Assembly (NCBI GenBank): GCA_034428435.1
Contig: DAOUHY010000149.1
Span: 1-9,177, forward strand
Origin: Bin5 sp034428435
GTDB lineage: Bacteria; Chloroflexota; Anaerolineae; Caldilineales; Caldilineaceae
Length of the DNA stretch: 9,177 nt
Direction: 5' to 3'
The translations under genes were made by a program, and so were the position numbers. Under the pieces are notes generated by a model. That model ran no database searches. It was not told where the DNA came from and saw only the letters and a program-made list of their open reading frames with translations. This document shows positions 1 through 6,702 of this stretch, piece by piece; within the stretch, counting starts at the first letter, position 1, and every line of letters begins with the position of its first letter.

Positions 1-2
1 GG

Positions 3-2567
3 TCCATCGACTTCGACGGCACTCATACCTACGGCGAAATCTACCGCCAGCAGGAGATTGAACACTGCATCTACAACTTCGAGCTGGCCGACGTCGAGCG
101 GCAGCGCACCATGTGCGATCTCTACCACGCCGAGGCCGAAGCCTGCATCGAACGCGGCCTCGTCGCCCCCGCCCACGACTACGTGCTGCGCCAGAGCCAG
201 GCCTTCAACATTCTCGACACACGCGGCGCCATCGGCGTCACCGAACGCGCCAAATTCTTCGCCGCCATGCGCAACCAGGCCCGCCGCATCTCCGAACTCT
301 ACGTGGAGCAACGCCAGCGCGAGGAGTACCCCTGGCTCGATGACGGCCAGGATGCCCAGAAGGGCAAGGAGATGCAAAACGGGACGCAGAATGCCGTATC
401 GGTAAAGGAATCCGAGCAGGCAACCAAACCCCAGTCGCTCCTCATCGAGCTGGGCAGCGAAGAACTGCCCGCCGGCGATGTACCCATCGGCATCAACCAG
501 ATGGAGCTGCGGCTGGCCGAACTTCTGGATCAGGTCCGCCTGACATACGCAGACCTCTCCGTCTCCGGCACGACCCGCCGCCTCGTGGCCCACGTACAGG
601 ACCTGAGCCCCCGCCAGCAGGACGAGATCGTCGAACGCAGAGGACCCCCCGCCGACCGCGCCTTCGACGCCGGCGGCCAGCCCACCAGAGCCGCCACAGG
701 ATTCGCCCGCGGTCAGGGCGTTCAACCCGCAGACCTCATCGTGCGCGACAACTACGTCTACGCCGTGACCAAACTGGAAGGCGAACCGGCCGCCGCCGTC
801 CTGCCCCAGCTCATCCAGGACCTGCTCAACGCCATGCAGTGGGGCAGGACCATGCGCTGGAACAGCAGCAACAAGAGCTATCCCCGCCCCCTTCGCTGGA
901 TCGTCGCCCTCTACGGGGCCGAGATCGTTCCCATGACCTGGGCCAACGTTCGTAGTGGACGCCAAAGCCGCGGACCCCGCTTCCGCGACGCCCAGGCCCG
1001 CCTGCCCGCCGGAGAGTTTACCACCTTCAGCATCGCCGACGCCGGCAGCTACTTCGCCGCCGCCGCCGCCCACGGCATCCAGCTCAACCGCCACGACCGC
1101 CGCCTTACCATCTCCGCAGCCGTGCAAAAAGCAGCCGCCCGCGCCCGCGAACTCAAAACCACAGACGCCGCCCCCCTCCCACCAGGCACATACGCATGGG
1201 AGCCGGACGAGGAACTGCTGGACGAGGTCACCGACCTCGTGGAAGCGCCGCGGGCCATACTGGGTGCCTTCGAACAGCGTTACCTGGATCTGCCCCAGCC
1301 CATCCTGACCGCCGTGATGAAGAAGCACCAGCGCTACTTCCCCGTCCTGGCCGAGCCCTCCGACCCCGAAGGCGCGCCTTCACTGGCGCCCCGCTTCGTT
1401 ACCGTTGCCAACGCCGACGACCTGCAACATCCAGACGTAGTCCGTCACGGCAATGAAGGCGTTATCCGCGCCCGCTATGCCGACGCCGAGTTCTTCTACA
1501 AGCAGGACACCGCCAGACCCTTCGACACCTTTACCCAGCGACTCGAAACACTCACCTTCCACGCCAAACTCGGGTCCATGCTCGAAAAGGCCGCACGCCT
1601 CCACTTCCTGGCCCCACGCATCGCACGGATGCTCCACGCCGCAGAGCACGAAATCAAGACCGCCCGCCTGGCCGCTGCCCTATGCAAGACCGACCTGGTC
1701 ACAGCCATGGTCGTCGAAATGACCAGCCTCCAGGGAACTATGGGCGAAATCTACGCCCTCAACAGCGGCGAACCGCCCGCCCTCGCCAAGGCCATCCGCG
1801 AGCACTACCTGCCCCGCTACGACGGCGATGCCATCCCCGCGAGCAAAGCCGGCCTTGCCCTCAGCCTCGCCGACAAACTGGACAGCCTCGTCGGCCTCTT
1901 CGGCGTCGGCGTAACCCCCAGCGGTAGCGCCGATCCCTTCGGCCTCCGCCGCGCTGCCCTCGGCGTCGTCAACGCTCTCACACTGGGCAAGCTACCATTC
2001 GACCTGACAGCCGCTCTCGAACAGGCCGCTTCACAGTACGGGACTCTCCTGTCGGACGAAGCCGTCCCCAGCGCCCGCGATTTCATCATTCGCCGTCTCG
2101 AAAGGAAGCTCCGCGACACCGGCCATCCCCCCGACGTCGTCGACGCTGTGCTGGACGCCCGCGGCGATGACCCATTCGCAGCCGTCGAAGCCGTCCACCA
2201 TCTCGCCGCCGCCGTCGCCTCTCCCGGCTGGGAAGAGACTCTTACCGCCTACGCCCGCTGTGCCCGCATCGTCCGCAGCATCGACCGCGAACTGCCCCTG
2301 CACCCCGCCGCCTACCAGGAGCAGGTGGAACACGACCTGCACCGCGCCTGCGAGCGCGCCGCCGCAAAACTGGACGCCGCCGATGACGTCGCCGCGACGC
2401 TTGGTCATGTCCTCGCAGACCTGGTCGCACCCATCAACATCTACTTTGACACCGTGCTTGTAAACGCCGAAAATGAGGAACTGCGCCATGCTCGCCAGGC
2501 TCTGATCCAGCGGATCGCCCGGCTCCCGGCGCCCGTCGCCGACCTCAGCCGTCTGCAAGGATTCTGA
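3..2567 (+). CDS. glyQS: Glycyl-tRNA synthetase, fused alpha-beta chain (5' end outside window)
   Basis: Charges tRNAGly with glycine in the cytoplasm. The frame is open from base 3, so the gene begins before the window; 854 residues are visible. Residues 1 to about 112 match the C-terminal end of the alpha subunit GlyQ (YNFELADVER, then AFNILDTRGAIGVTER). A polar linker of about 33 residues follows. From residue 146 (LLIELGSEELPA, nt 438) the beta subunit GlyS runs full length, about 709 residues against 689 in E. coli. It carries KKHQRYFPV, LCKTDLVTAMVVEMTSLQG, the ADKLDSLVGLFGVG and GSADPFGLRRAALG blocks typical of GlyS, and a C-terminal helical anticodon-binding region (from about LTAYARCARIV). 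Most bacteria with this enzyme type encode two separate chains; single-chain forms are known, for example in Chlamydia. No stop or frameshift interrupts the junction. An alternative GlyS start inside the linker is listed separately. Identity is very secure. Confidence 0.96.
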   Translation, partial: SIDFDGTHTYGEIYRQQEIEHCIYNFELADVERQRTMCDLYHAEAEACIERGLVAPAHDYVLRQSQAFNILDTRGAIGVTERAKFFAAMRNQARRISELYVEQRQREEYPWLDDGQDAQKGKEMQNGTQNAVSVKESEQATKPQSLLIELGSEELPAGDVPIGINQMELRLAELLDQVRLTYADLSVSGTTRRLVAHVQDLSPRQQDEIVERRGPPADRAFDAGGQPTRAATGFARGQGVQPADLIVRDNYVYAVTKLEGEPAAAVLPQLIQDLLNAMQWGRTMRWNSSNKSYPRPLRWIVALYGAEIVPMTWANVRSGRQSRGPRFRDAQARLPAGEFTTFSIADAGSYFAAAAAHGIQLNRHDRRLTISAAVQKAAARARELKTTDAAPLPPGTYAWEPDEELLDEVTDLVEAPRAILGAFEQRYLDLPQPILTAVMKKHQRYFPVLAEPSDPEGAPSLAPRFVTVANADDLQHPDVVRHGNEGVIRARYADAEFFYKQDTARPFDTFTQRLETLTFHAKLGSMLEKAARLHFLAPRIARMLHAAEHEIKTARLAAALCKTDLVTAMVVEMTSLQGTMGEIYALNSGEPPALAKAIREHYLPRYDGDAIPASKAGLALSLADKLDSLVGLFGVGVTPSGSADPFGLRRAALGVVNALTLGKLPFDLTAALEQAASQYGTLLSDEAVPSARDFIIRRLERKLRDTGHPPDVVDAVLDARGDDPFAAVEAVHHLAAAVASPGWEETLTAYARCARIVRSIDRELPLHPAAYQEQVEHDLHRACERAAAKLDAADDVAATLGHVLADLVAPINIYFDTVLVNAENEELRHARQALIQRIARLPAPVADLSRLQGF
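358..374 (+). promoter_or_regulatory. Possible internal ribosome binding site and ATG in glyQS linker
   Basis: AGAAGGG (358-364) lies 7 nt before an in-frame ATG (372-374) inside the linker between the GlyQ and GlyS parts. Initiation here would give a free 731-residue GlyS chain. It may be a remnant of the ancestral glyS start before fusion, or a working second start. A purine-rich stretch in a polar linker can also arise by chance. Confidence 0.35.
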
Positions 2568-2640
2568 TCGACTGAACCGACCACGCCTACCGGGGACAAC
2601 AGGTTGTGAATGCTGGACGCGAACCGGAAACTGAAAACCT

Positions 2641-2659
2641 AGGGGAGAAGAAAACAATG
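2641..2659 (+). promoter_or_regulatory. Ribosome binding site that decides the PhyH gene start
   Basis: AGGGGAG at 2641-2647 sits 9 nt before ATG 2657-2659. An in-frame ATG 17 codons upstream (2606) has no comparable purine tract and would add a low-complexity leader, so 2657 is the better start. Confidence 0.7.
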
Positions 2660-3460
2660 GCTACCGACTATCTCGCAGGCAAAAAAGCCAGCGACGAGCA
2701 GATTGACGCCTGGGTGGACCAGTTCCATCGCCAGGGCTGCCTCTTCCTGCGCAACATGCTGCCCCCCGAATGGACCGACCAGCTGCGCGCCGACCTCGAC
2801 GTGTCGTTGCGCGACAACCCCAATGGACTCAACAACAAGAGCCAGCGCGCCCACCTCGCCCACCGCATGTTCGAGACCAGCTCCGCCAACCTGCGCCTCT
2901 TCGACATGGAGCCGATGGTCACCCTCGCCGAAGCCATCATCGGCACCGACTGCCACGTCATCCACAACAACTCCTTCATCTCCCCGCCCGGCGGCGGCCT
3001 CGACGGCTGGCACCAGGACGACCGTCCCCACTATATCGTCAAGGACGGCGCCCCCCCGGCCAACGTTCATCTGCCCGTCCTCTTCTTCACCGCCAACTAC
3101 TACCTCACCGACGTCATCGAAATCGAGCACGGCGGCACCGAAACCATCCCCGGCTCCCATCTCTTCGGCGCCAGTCCCCCCTCCCGCCAGCTCGACGGCA
3201 CCGAGTGGGAAGAACGCATCCAGTACAATCTCGGGCCGGCCGGCAGCGTGGTCCTCTTCAACAACCAGGTCTGGCACCGCGGCGGCCCCAACCGCAGCCA
3301 GCGCACCCGCTACATCACCCAGGTCACCTACGCCCGCCGCATCGTCGGCCACAAGTACTACCCGTTTATGAACTACACCATGCCCGAACACGTCTACGAC
3401 GGCGCCGATGACCGCCTGCGCAGGATTCTTGGATTCCTGCCCCACGGCGCCTACGGATAG
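2657..3460 (+). CDS. Phytanoyl-CoA dioxygenase (PhyH) family Fe(II)/2-oxoglutarate oxygenase
   Basis: A predicted non-haem iron oxygenase that would hydroxylate a small organic substrate while decarboxylating 2-oxoglutarate to succinate; the substrate cannot be read from sequence. The protein has 267 residues, normal for the family, with no signal peptide or membrane segment. The iron triad is visible: the HxD motif in GWHQDDRP (His119, Asp121) and the distal histidine in VWHRGGPNRS (His207), with the expected 2-oxoglutarate-binding arginine 11 residues on (Arg218, in RTRY). The C-terminus (NYTMPEHVYDG, then GFLPHGAYG) is a form I associate with environmental bacterial PhyH paralogues. It lies 89 bases after glyQS with no obvious promoter or terminator between them, so readthrough from glyQS is possible. 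An SDR follows after 67 bases on the same strand, suggesting a two-step oxidation. Family assignment is secure; an EctD-like or true phytanoyl-CoA activity is not supported specifically. Confidence 0.9.
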   Translation: MATDYLAGKKASDEQIDAWVDQFHRQGCLFLRNMLPPEWTDQLRADLDVSLRDNPNGLNNKSQRAHLAHRMFETSSANLRLFDMEPMVTLAEAIIGTDCHVIHNNSFISPPGGGLDGWHQDDRPHYIVKDGAPPANVHLPVLFFTANYYLTDVIEIEHGGTETIPGSHLFGASPPSRQLDGTEWEERIQYNLGPAGSVVLFNNQVWHRGGPNRSQRTRYITQVTYARRIVGHKYYPFMNYTMPEHVYDGADDRLRRILGFLPHGAYG

Positions 3461-3468
3461 CAGCCTGC

Positions 3469-3491
3469 GACGGGCGCAGCCGTGGCCCGTC
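3469..3491 (+). other. Hairpin between PhyH and SDR genes
   Basis: GACGGGC (3469-3475) and GCCCGTC (3485-3491) form a perfect 7-bp GC-rich stem with a 9-nt loop, starting 8 bases after the PhyH stop codon. No T-run follows, so it is not a standard intrinsic terminator. It could shield the PhyH mRNA 3' end or reduce expression of the downstream SDR. Confidence 0.4.
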
Positions 3492-3527
3492 ACCAGACTG
3501 GGCAACCGAATCTGTGAGTGACATCAT

Positions 3528-4304
3528 TTGACGGGAATCGCCGGCAAGCGCGTCTTCATATCCGCCGCAGCCGGCGGAATTGGTCGGACCATAGCCGATC
3601 ACTTCCTCCAGGCCGGCGCACACGTTCGCCTCTGCGATATAGATGAAGCTGCTCTGTCCCAGTTGAAGGGCACGCACGATCGGCTGTCCGGCGTCCGCGC
3701 CGACGTGGCCGACCCCGGGCAGATGGAGTCCGCCTTCCACACGGTCGCAAGCGATCTCGGCGGGCTCGACGTGCTCGTGAATAACGCCGGCATCTCCGGC
3801 CCCACCGCAAACACCGAGGATATCTCCCCGCTGGACTGGCAGCGTACCATCGACGTGAACCTGAACGGCGCCTTCTACTGTTCGCGCCTCGCCATCCCCC
3901 TGCTCAAAGCGAGCGGCGGCGGCTCCATCATCAATATCGCCTCCACCGCCGGCCTGCACGGCTACCCCCTGCGCGCCCCCTACGCCGCCTCCAAATGGGC
4001 CCTGATCGGCTTCACCAAGACACTCGCCATGGAACTGGGCCCACACGGAATCCGCGTCAACGCCGTCTGCCCCGGCTCCGTCGAAGGACCCCGAATCGAT
4101 GCCGTCTACGCCGCCAAGGCCGCAGCCCGCGGCGTCAGCGTCCAACAGATTCGCGAAGAATTCCGCCACAAGAGCTCCCTGCGTACGTTAATTGCTCCCG
4201 ACGATGTCGCCGAGACCATACTCTTCCTCTGTTCCGATAGCGGTGCCCGAATCTCCGGCCAGGCCCTCGCTGTCGACGGCCACACCGAAACCATGCGCAT
4301 GTGA
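3528..4304 (+). CDS. Short-chain dehydrogenase/reductase (classical SDR), TTG start
   Basis: A predicted NAD(P)-dependent alcohol or keto oxidoreductase with a Rossmann fold, 258 residues, the usual length of classical SDRs. The cofactor-binding glycine motif is SAAAGGIG (residues 12-19); its first Gly is replaced by Ala, as in the TAAAxGIG form I recall from DHRS6-like SDRs. Asp37 at the end of the second strand suggests NAD(H) preference. NNAG is at 85-88, and the catalytic tetrad is Asn111, Ser139, Tyr152 and Lys156 (YAASK). The PGSVEGPRID segment forms the loop after the fifth strand. The C-terminal SGQALAVDGH is typical. The frame opens after a stop at 3519-3521, and TTG 3528 is the first usable start; the Shine-Dalgarno sequence is poor. 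Substrate is unknown. The PhyH neighbour suggests it may oxidise that enzyme's hydroxylated product, which is inference only. Confidence 0.92.
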   Translation: MTGIAGKRVFISAAAGGIGRTIADHFLQAGAHVRLCDIDEAALSQLKGTHDRLSGVRADVADPGQMESAFHTVASDLGGLDVLVNNAGISGPTANTEDISPLDWQRTIDVNLNGAFYCSRLAIPLLKASGGGSIINIASTAGLHGYPLRAPYAASKWALIGFTKTLAMELGPHGIRVNAVCPGSVEGPRIDAVYAAKAAARGVSVQQIREEFRHKSSLRTLIAPDDVAETILFLCSDSGARISGQALAVDGHTETMRM

Positions 4305-4420
4305 ACAAGCCTGCCTCCTACCCCGCGCCGCCCCAGCCATCGAGCTTAGCAAACCCCTAATCACCCGTCTCTTCAAACCAAATAATTCCTCAATCACCGT
4401 GCCCCACCGAACGCCGAGCA

Positions 4421-4470
4421 TGAAAAACTAAAAACTGAAAACTCGAAACGAAATACTAGCAACTCAAAAC
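4421..4470. repeat. Degenerate 7-nt tandem repeat array
   Basis: Seven consecutive units end in AAC or TAC with a 7-nt period (the first unit has 8): TGAAAAAC, TAAAAAC, TGAAAAC, TCGAAAC, GAAATAC, TAGCAAC, TCAAAAC. The array is A-rich within a GC-rich genome and lies just upstream of the predicted rex promoter. A related word, AAACTGAAAAC, also occurs before the PhyH gene (2628-2638). Confidence 0.6.
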
Positions 4471-4480
4471 TGCAGTTCAA

Positions 4481-4509
4481 TTGCTCTCCAGCACGGTCTG
4501 TGCTATCTT
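4481..4509 (+). promoter_or_regulatory. Predicted sigma70-type promoter for rex
   Basis: TTGCTC (4481-4486) and TATCTT (4504-4509) are separated by 17 nt, with four of six matches each to the -35 and -10 consensus. The predicted start near 4516 gives a leader of about 140 bases. Each box is only moderate; the position and the adjoining operator raise confidence. Confidence 0.45.
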
Positions 4510-4510
4510 T

Positions 4511-4526
4511 GGTGAATTACTTCCCA
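4511..4526. promoter_or_regulatory. Candidate Rex operator
   Basis: GGTGAA-TTAC-TTCCCA matches the known Rex operator pattern TGTGAA-n4-TTCACA at 10 of 12 defined positions. It begins 1 base after the predicted -10 box and covers the predicted transcription start, where bound Rex would block transcription. This fits autoregulation of the rex gene beginning at 4656. The flanking T on the left also fits the extended TTGTGAA form, while the right flank does not. Confidence 0.5.
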
Positions 4527-4655
4527 GTCAAAAGCGGGCCCCACGGCCTGCCCGGTCCAACTTCCACCAGTTCATCCGTACCCGACGGCCCTGACAGAAT
4601 CCTGCAGGCACTGCCCATTCGAACCCACTCATCTTGAGAAAGCGATAGCCAAACG

Positions 4656-5297
4656 GTGAAGGACGAAAGAGAGCAAGAGAAAGCCCCTATCCCCGACATC
4701 GTTATCGGTCGACTGCCGGTCTACCTGCGCACCCTCCGCCTCCTGGCGGATGACGGGCGCGAAGTAACCTCCAGCCAGGAACTGGGCGAGCACCTGGGCA
4801 TCAGCTCCGCTCAGATTCGCAAGGATCTCAGCCACTTCGGCGAATTCGGCAAGCAGGGCACGGGATATAACATCGAATTCCTCTGCCGGCAGCTTCAGAA
4901 GATCCTCAACGTCGACACGATCTGGCCGGTAATTCTCGTCGGCGCCGGCTCCCTCGGCACCGCTATCGCCAACTATCAGGAATTTGAGTCGAGCGGCTTT
5001 CGAATTGTCGCCGTCATGGATGAGGACCCGCAGAAGATCGGGCAGCCAATCGGCCATGGGCTGCGCATCGAGGACTTTGCCGATCTCTACCGGGTGGTCC
5101 AGGAGACAAGCGTGCAAATCGCTGTGATGGCCGTTCCTGCCCACGCCGCCCAGCGCGTCGCTGCCCAACTCATCGAGGCAGGGCTCAACAGCATTCTCTG
5201 CTACGCCCCCATCACGCTTTCCGTCCCCGCGCACGTACGCGTCGAATACATCGACCCCGTCGTCCACTTCCAGCATATGACCTACTACCTGCGTTGA
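4656..5297 (+). CDS. rex: Redox-sensing transcriptional repressor Rex
   Basis: Rex is a homodimeric repressor that senses the cytoplasmic NADH/NAD+ ratio; NADH binding releases it from operators of fermentation and respiration genes. The protein has 213 residues, the family norm. Residues 1 to about 80 are the winged-helix DNA-binding domain: IGRLPVYLRTL, ELGEHLGISSAQIRKDLSHF as the helix-turn-helix, then the conserved FGKQGTGYNIEFL. From residue 91 comes the Rossmann domain with the dinucleotide motif GAGSLG (96-101), the acidic segment MDEDPQKIG after the second strand, and the C-terminal swapped helix ending in YLR. GTG 4656 is the only start codon after the in-frame stop at 4635-4637; its ribosome site is weak. 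The gene stands alone on its strand, and a matching operator lies in its promoter region. Confidence 0.96.
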   Translation: MKDEREQEKAPIPDIVIGRLPVYLRTLRLLADDGREVTSSQELGEHLGISSAQIRKDLSHFGEFGKQGTGYNIEFLCRQLQKILNVDTIWPVILVGAGSLGTAIANYQEFESSGFRIVAVMDEDPQKIGQPIGHGLRIEDFADLYRVVQETSVQIAVMAVPAHAAQRVAAQLIEAGLNSILCYAPITLSVPAHVRVEYIDPVVHFQHMTYYLR

Positions 5298-5301
5298 GGA
5301 C

Positions 5302-5326
5302 ATGCCAGCACCGCCCGGCCTGGCAT
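5302..5326. terminator. Hairpin between convergent rex and rsmG
   Basis: ATGCCAG (5302-5308) and CTGGCAT (5320-5326) form a perfect 7-bp stem, with a possible short inner CC/GG stem in the 11-nt loop. It starts 4 bases after the rex stop and lies between two convergent genes, a normal place for a bidirectional terminator. No clear T-tract follows on either strand, so strength is uncertain. Confidence 0.45.
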
Positions 5327-5369
5327 CTCTGCGACGGCCCAAACCCTGTTTTCCGCCACCGCCACACCG

Positions 5370-6101
5370 TCACAGAGGCTCTTTGCGAGGCCATCCCTGC
5401 TGCCTGGGGTAACGTCGGGCGGTCTTCCGCAGCTTCTTGATCAGCAGAACACGCCGCTCTTCATCCAGCGTCGGTACCGTCACAGGCGCAAACCGCACCG
5501 TTTCGCCGCCCAGCAGTTCAATCGCATTGCGCGCCTCCATGAACTCCTCGGCCGCGTTCGGCCCCTTATAGATGACCGCCAGCCCGCCGTGACGCACAAA
5601 CGGCAGCACGTACTCGGCCAGTGTATTCAGCCGCGCCACGGCCCGCGCGGCCGCCAAATCGAACTGACCGCGAAAACGTCGATCACGGCCCAGCTCTTCG
5701 GCCCTGCCCTGTACCAGAGTTACATTCTCGAGCGCCAGCGCACGAACGACCTCCTCGAGAAATCGTATCTTCTTGGCCGTGCCGTCCACCAGCGTCAGTT
5801 TCAGACTAGGCCATGCAATCTTTATCGGTACACCCGGAAATCCCGCGCCCGTGCCGATATCTACACAGGACAGTGCCCGTTTCGGCGGCAAAGTAGACCC
5901 AAGTTCCTCTGCCACCAGCGGCAGCCCGACCAGGCAGTCCAGAAAATGCTTTTTCTGGACGTCGACGCTTTCCGTGATCGCGGTCAGATTCATCTTCTGA
6001 TTCCACTCCGCCAGCAGCGCCGCATAGACGCGAAACTGCCCAATCTGTTCGCTGGATAGTGGAATCCCTAAACTGTCCGTCCCCGAAATCAGAGTCTGCA
6101 T
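5370..6101 (-). CDS. rsmG: 16S rRNA (guanine527-N7)-methyltransferase RsmG (GidB)
   Basis: Transfers a methyl group from S-adenosylmethionine to N7 of G527 in the 530 loop of 16S rRNA, at the decoding site. The protein has 243 residues, close to the Bacillus form (about 239) and longer than E. coli's 207. The N-terminal family signature AEWNQKMNLTAI is at 31-42, followed by HFLDCLVGLPL. The SAM-binding motif I is DIGTGAGFPG (81-90), with the acidic LTLVDGTAKKIRFL segment next and the conserved AARAVARLNTLAEY later. The last 20 residues are basic and variable. It starts at ATG 6101 with no Shine-Dalgarno sequence; an extended -10 box ends 6 bases before the ATG, suggesting a leaderless mRNA. 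In E. coli the homologue lies beside mnmG; here it does not. Loss of this enzyme gives low-level streptomycin resistance in several bacteria. Confidence 0.96.
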   Translation of the reverse strand: MQTLISGTDSLGIPLSSEQIGQFRVYAALLAEWNQKMNLTAITESVDVQKKHFLDCLVGLPLVAEELGSTLPPKRALSCVDIGTGAGFPGVPIKIAWPSLKLTLVDGTAKKIRFLEEVVRALALENVTLVQGRAEELGRDRRFRGQFDLAAARAVARLNTLAEYVLPFVRHGGLAVIYKGPNAAEEFMEARNAIELLGGETVRFAPVTVPTLDEERRVLLIKKLRKTARRYPRQQGWPRKEPL

Positions 6102-6107
6102 GCCCGT

Positions 6108-6116
6108 ATTCTAGCA
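6108..6116 (-). promoter_or_regulatory. Extended -10 promoter for rsmG, leaderless arrangement
   Basis: On the minus strand TGC-TAGAAT (6116 to 6108) is an extended -10 element with five of six TATAAT matches. Six bases separate it from the ATG, so transcription would start at or next to the A of the start codon. A -35 box at normal distance is not obvious, which fits extended -10 promoters. The plus strand reads TATTCT at 6107-6112, a weak -10 for the divergent Nudix gene. Confidence 0.5.
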
Positions 6117-6117
6117 C

Positions 6118-6132
6118 AGGAGTTGAACTGTG
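6118..6132 (+). promoter_or_regulatory. Ribosome binding site of the Nudix gene
   Basis: AGGAG at 6118-6122 lies 7 nt before GTG 6130-6132. This strong, well-spaced site fixes the GTG as the start codon. Confidence 0.8.
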
Positions 6133-6591
6133 AAGACGATTCGATACAAGTCCGCCGGCGGCATCGTGGCCCAAAAAGACGTCCTTGACCACCTCCCCGA
6201 CGCCGAGACCTTTCTGCTCCTGCTCGACCGCCCCGGCCGCAACGAAGTGCGCCTGCCCAAAGGGCATATCGACCCCGGCGAGAGCGCCGAAGAAGCCGCC
6301 CTGCGCGAAACCAGCGAAGAAACAGGCTACGGCGACCTGCGCATCCTCGCAGACTTGGGCCGCCGTACCGTTGAATTTGACTACAAGGGCGCCCACTACA
6401 TCCGCGACGAGCGTTACTTCCTGATGGAACTCCTCTCACCCCGCCAGATAACCCGTCCCCCCAAAGACGCCAAACAGTTCCAGGTCCTCTGGGAACCGCT
6501 TGGCCGCGCCGGCGAACGGCTGACATTTGAAGCCGAACGCCTCTTCGTGGCCGACGCAGTTGAAGCTCTAAGGAAACTGCCCCGCTTCTGA
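6130..6591 (+). CDS. Nudix hydrolase, Ap4A/MutT-like
   Basis: A predicted Mg2+-dependent pyrophosphohydrolase that cleaves a nucleoside diphosphate linked to another group. The 153-residue protein contains a complete Nudix box at residues 45-67: Gly45, Glu51, then Arg59-Glu60 and Glu63-Glu64 around the loop-helix-loop, ending in TGY. The preceding LPKGHIDPGES resembles diadenosine polyphosphate hydrolases, whose box usually begins with PKGH and a following PGE. It opens with a beta-strand segment, YKSAGGIVAQ, common in this family. Substrate could be Ap4A or another dinucleotide; sequence alone cannot separate this from house-cleaning MutT-type activity. The gene is divergent from rsmG across 28 bases and convergent with infA. 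No terminator of its own is clear, although the hairpin at 6609-6630 lies 17 bases after its stop. Confidence 0.9.
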   Translation: MKTIRYKSAGGIVAQKDVLDHLPDAETFLLLLDRPGRNEVRLPKGHIDPGESAEEAALRETSEETGYGDLRILADLGRRTVEFDYKGAHYIRDERYFLMELLSPRQITRPPKDAKQFQVLWEPLGRAGERLTFEAERLFVADAVEALRKLPRF

Positions 6592-6603
6592 AAACGCCCA
6601 TAC

Positions 6604-6630
6604 AAAAACCGGGAAGGAACCCTTTCCCGG
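6604..6630 (-). terminator. Intrinsic terminator of the rpsA-rpsU-infA cluster
   Basis: On the minus strand a CCGGGAA/TTCCCGG stem (7 bp, extendable by two pairs with a bulge, 8-nt or smaller loop) is followed directly by TTTTTG. This is a textbook Rho-independent terminator about 120 bases beyond the infA stop. On the plus strand the stem lacks a T-run, so it mainly serves the minus strand. Confidence 0.85.
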
Positions 6631-6702
6631 CTCATTGCAAATTCAGCTGTCTTTGATTCTTTTCGGCCAGTGACAACGCCCCTGCATCCGGAAACGCCAA
6701 CC

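Larger units (their letters stand above)
4305..4655. other. Intergenic gap between the SDR gene and rex
   Basis: This 351-base stretch has no credible coding region on either strand. Its first 115 bases are C-rich and show no recognisable signal, including no clear intrinsic terminator for the SDR gene. It then holds the A-rich heptamer array (4421-4470), a sigma70-like promoter (4481-4509) and a Rex-operator-like palindrome (4511-4526). The last 130 bases would be the rex leader, in which I see no strong Shine-Dalgarno sequence. Confidence 0.7.

Noticed and set aside
2604..2620. TTGTGAA word before the PhyH gene as a second Rex operator
   Set aside because: Only the left half-site matches; the right half (GGACGC) does not fit TTCACA.
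2639..3505. Long open frame on the minus strand opposite the PhyH gene (288 codons)
   Set aside because: It mirrors the PhyH gene, has low-complexity Gly/Val/Asp-rich composition typical of the reverse of GC-rich coding DNA, and resembles no family.
3366..4169. Long open frame on the minus strand opposite the SDR gene (267 codons)
   Set aside because: The plus strand holds an SDR with every catalytic motif; the antisense frame is Gly/Ala-rich with no recognisable domain.
4421..4470. Heptamer array as a CRISPR array or replication iterons
   Set aside because: Units are far too short and contiguous for CRISPR, and there is no replication initiator gene or DnaA-box cluster nearby.
4536..4556. 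GC-rich hairpin in the rex leader as a terminator
   Set aside because: The arms around GGGCCCCACGGCC are short and bulged and no T-run follows.
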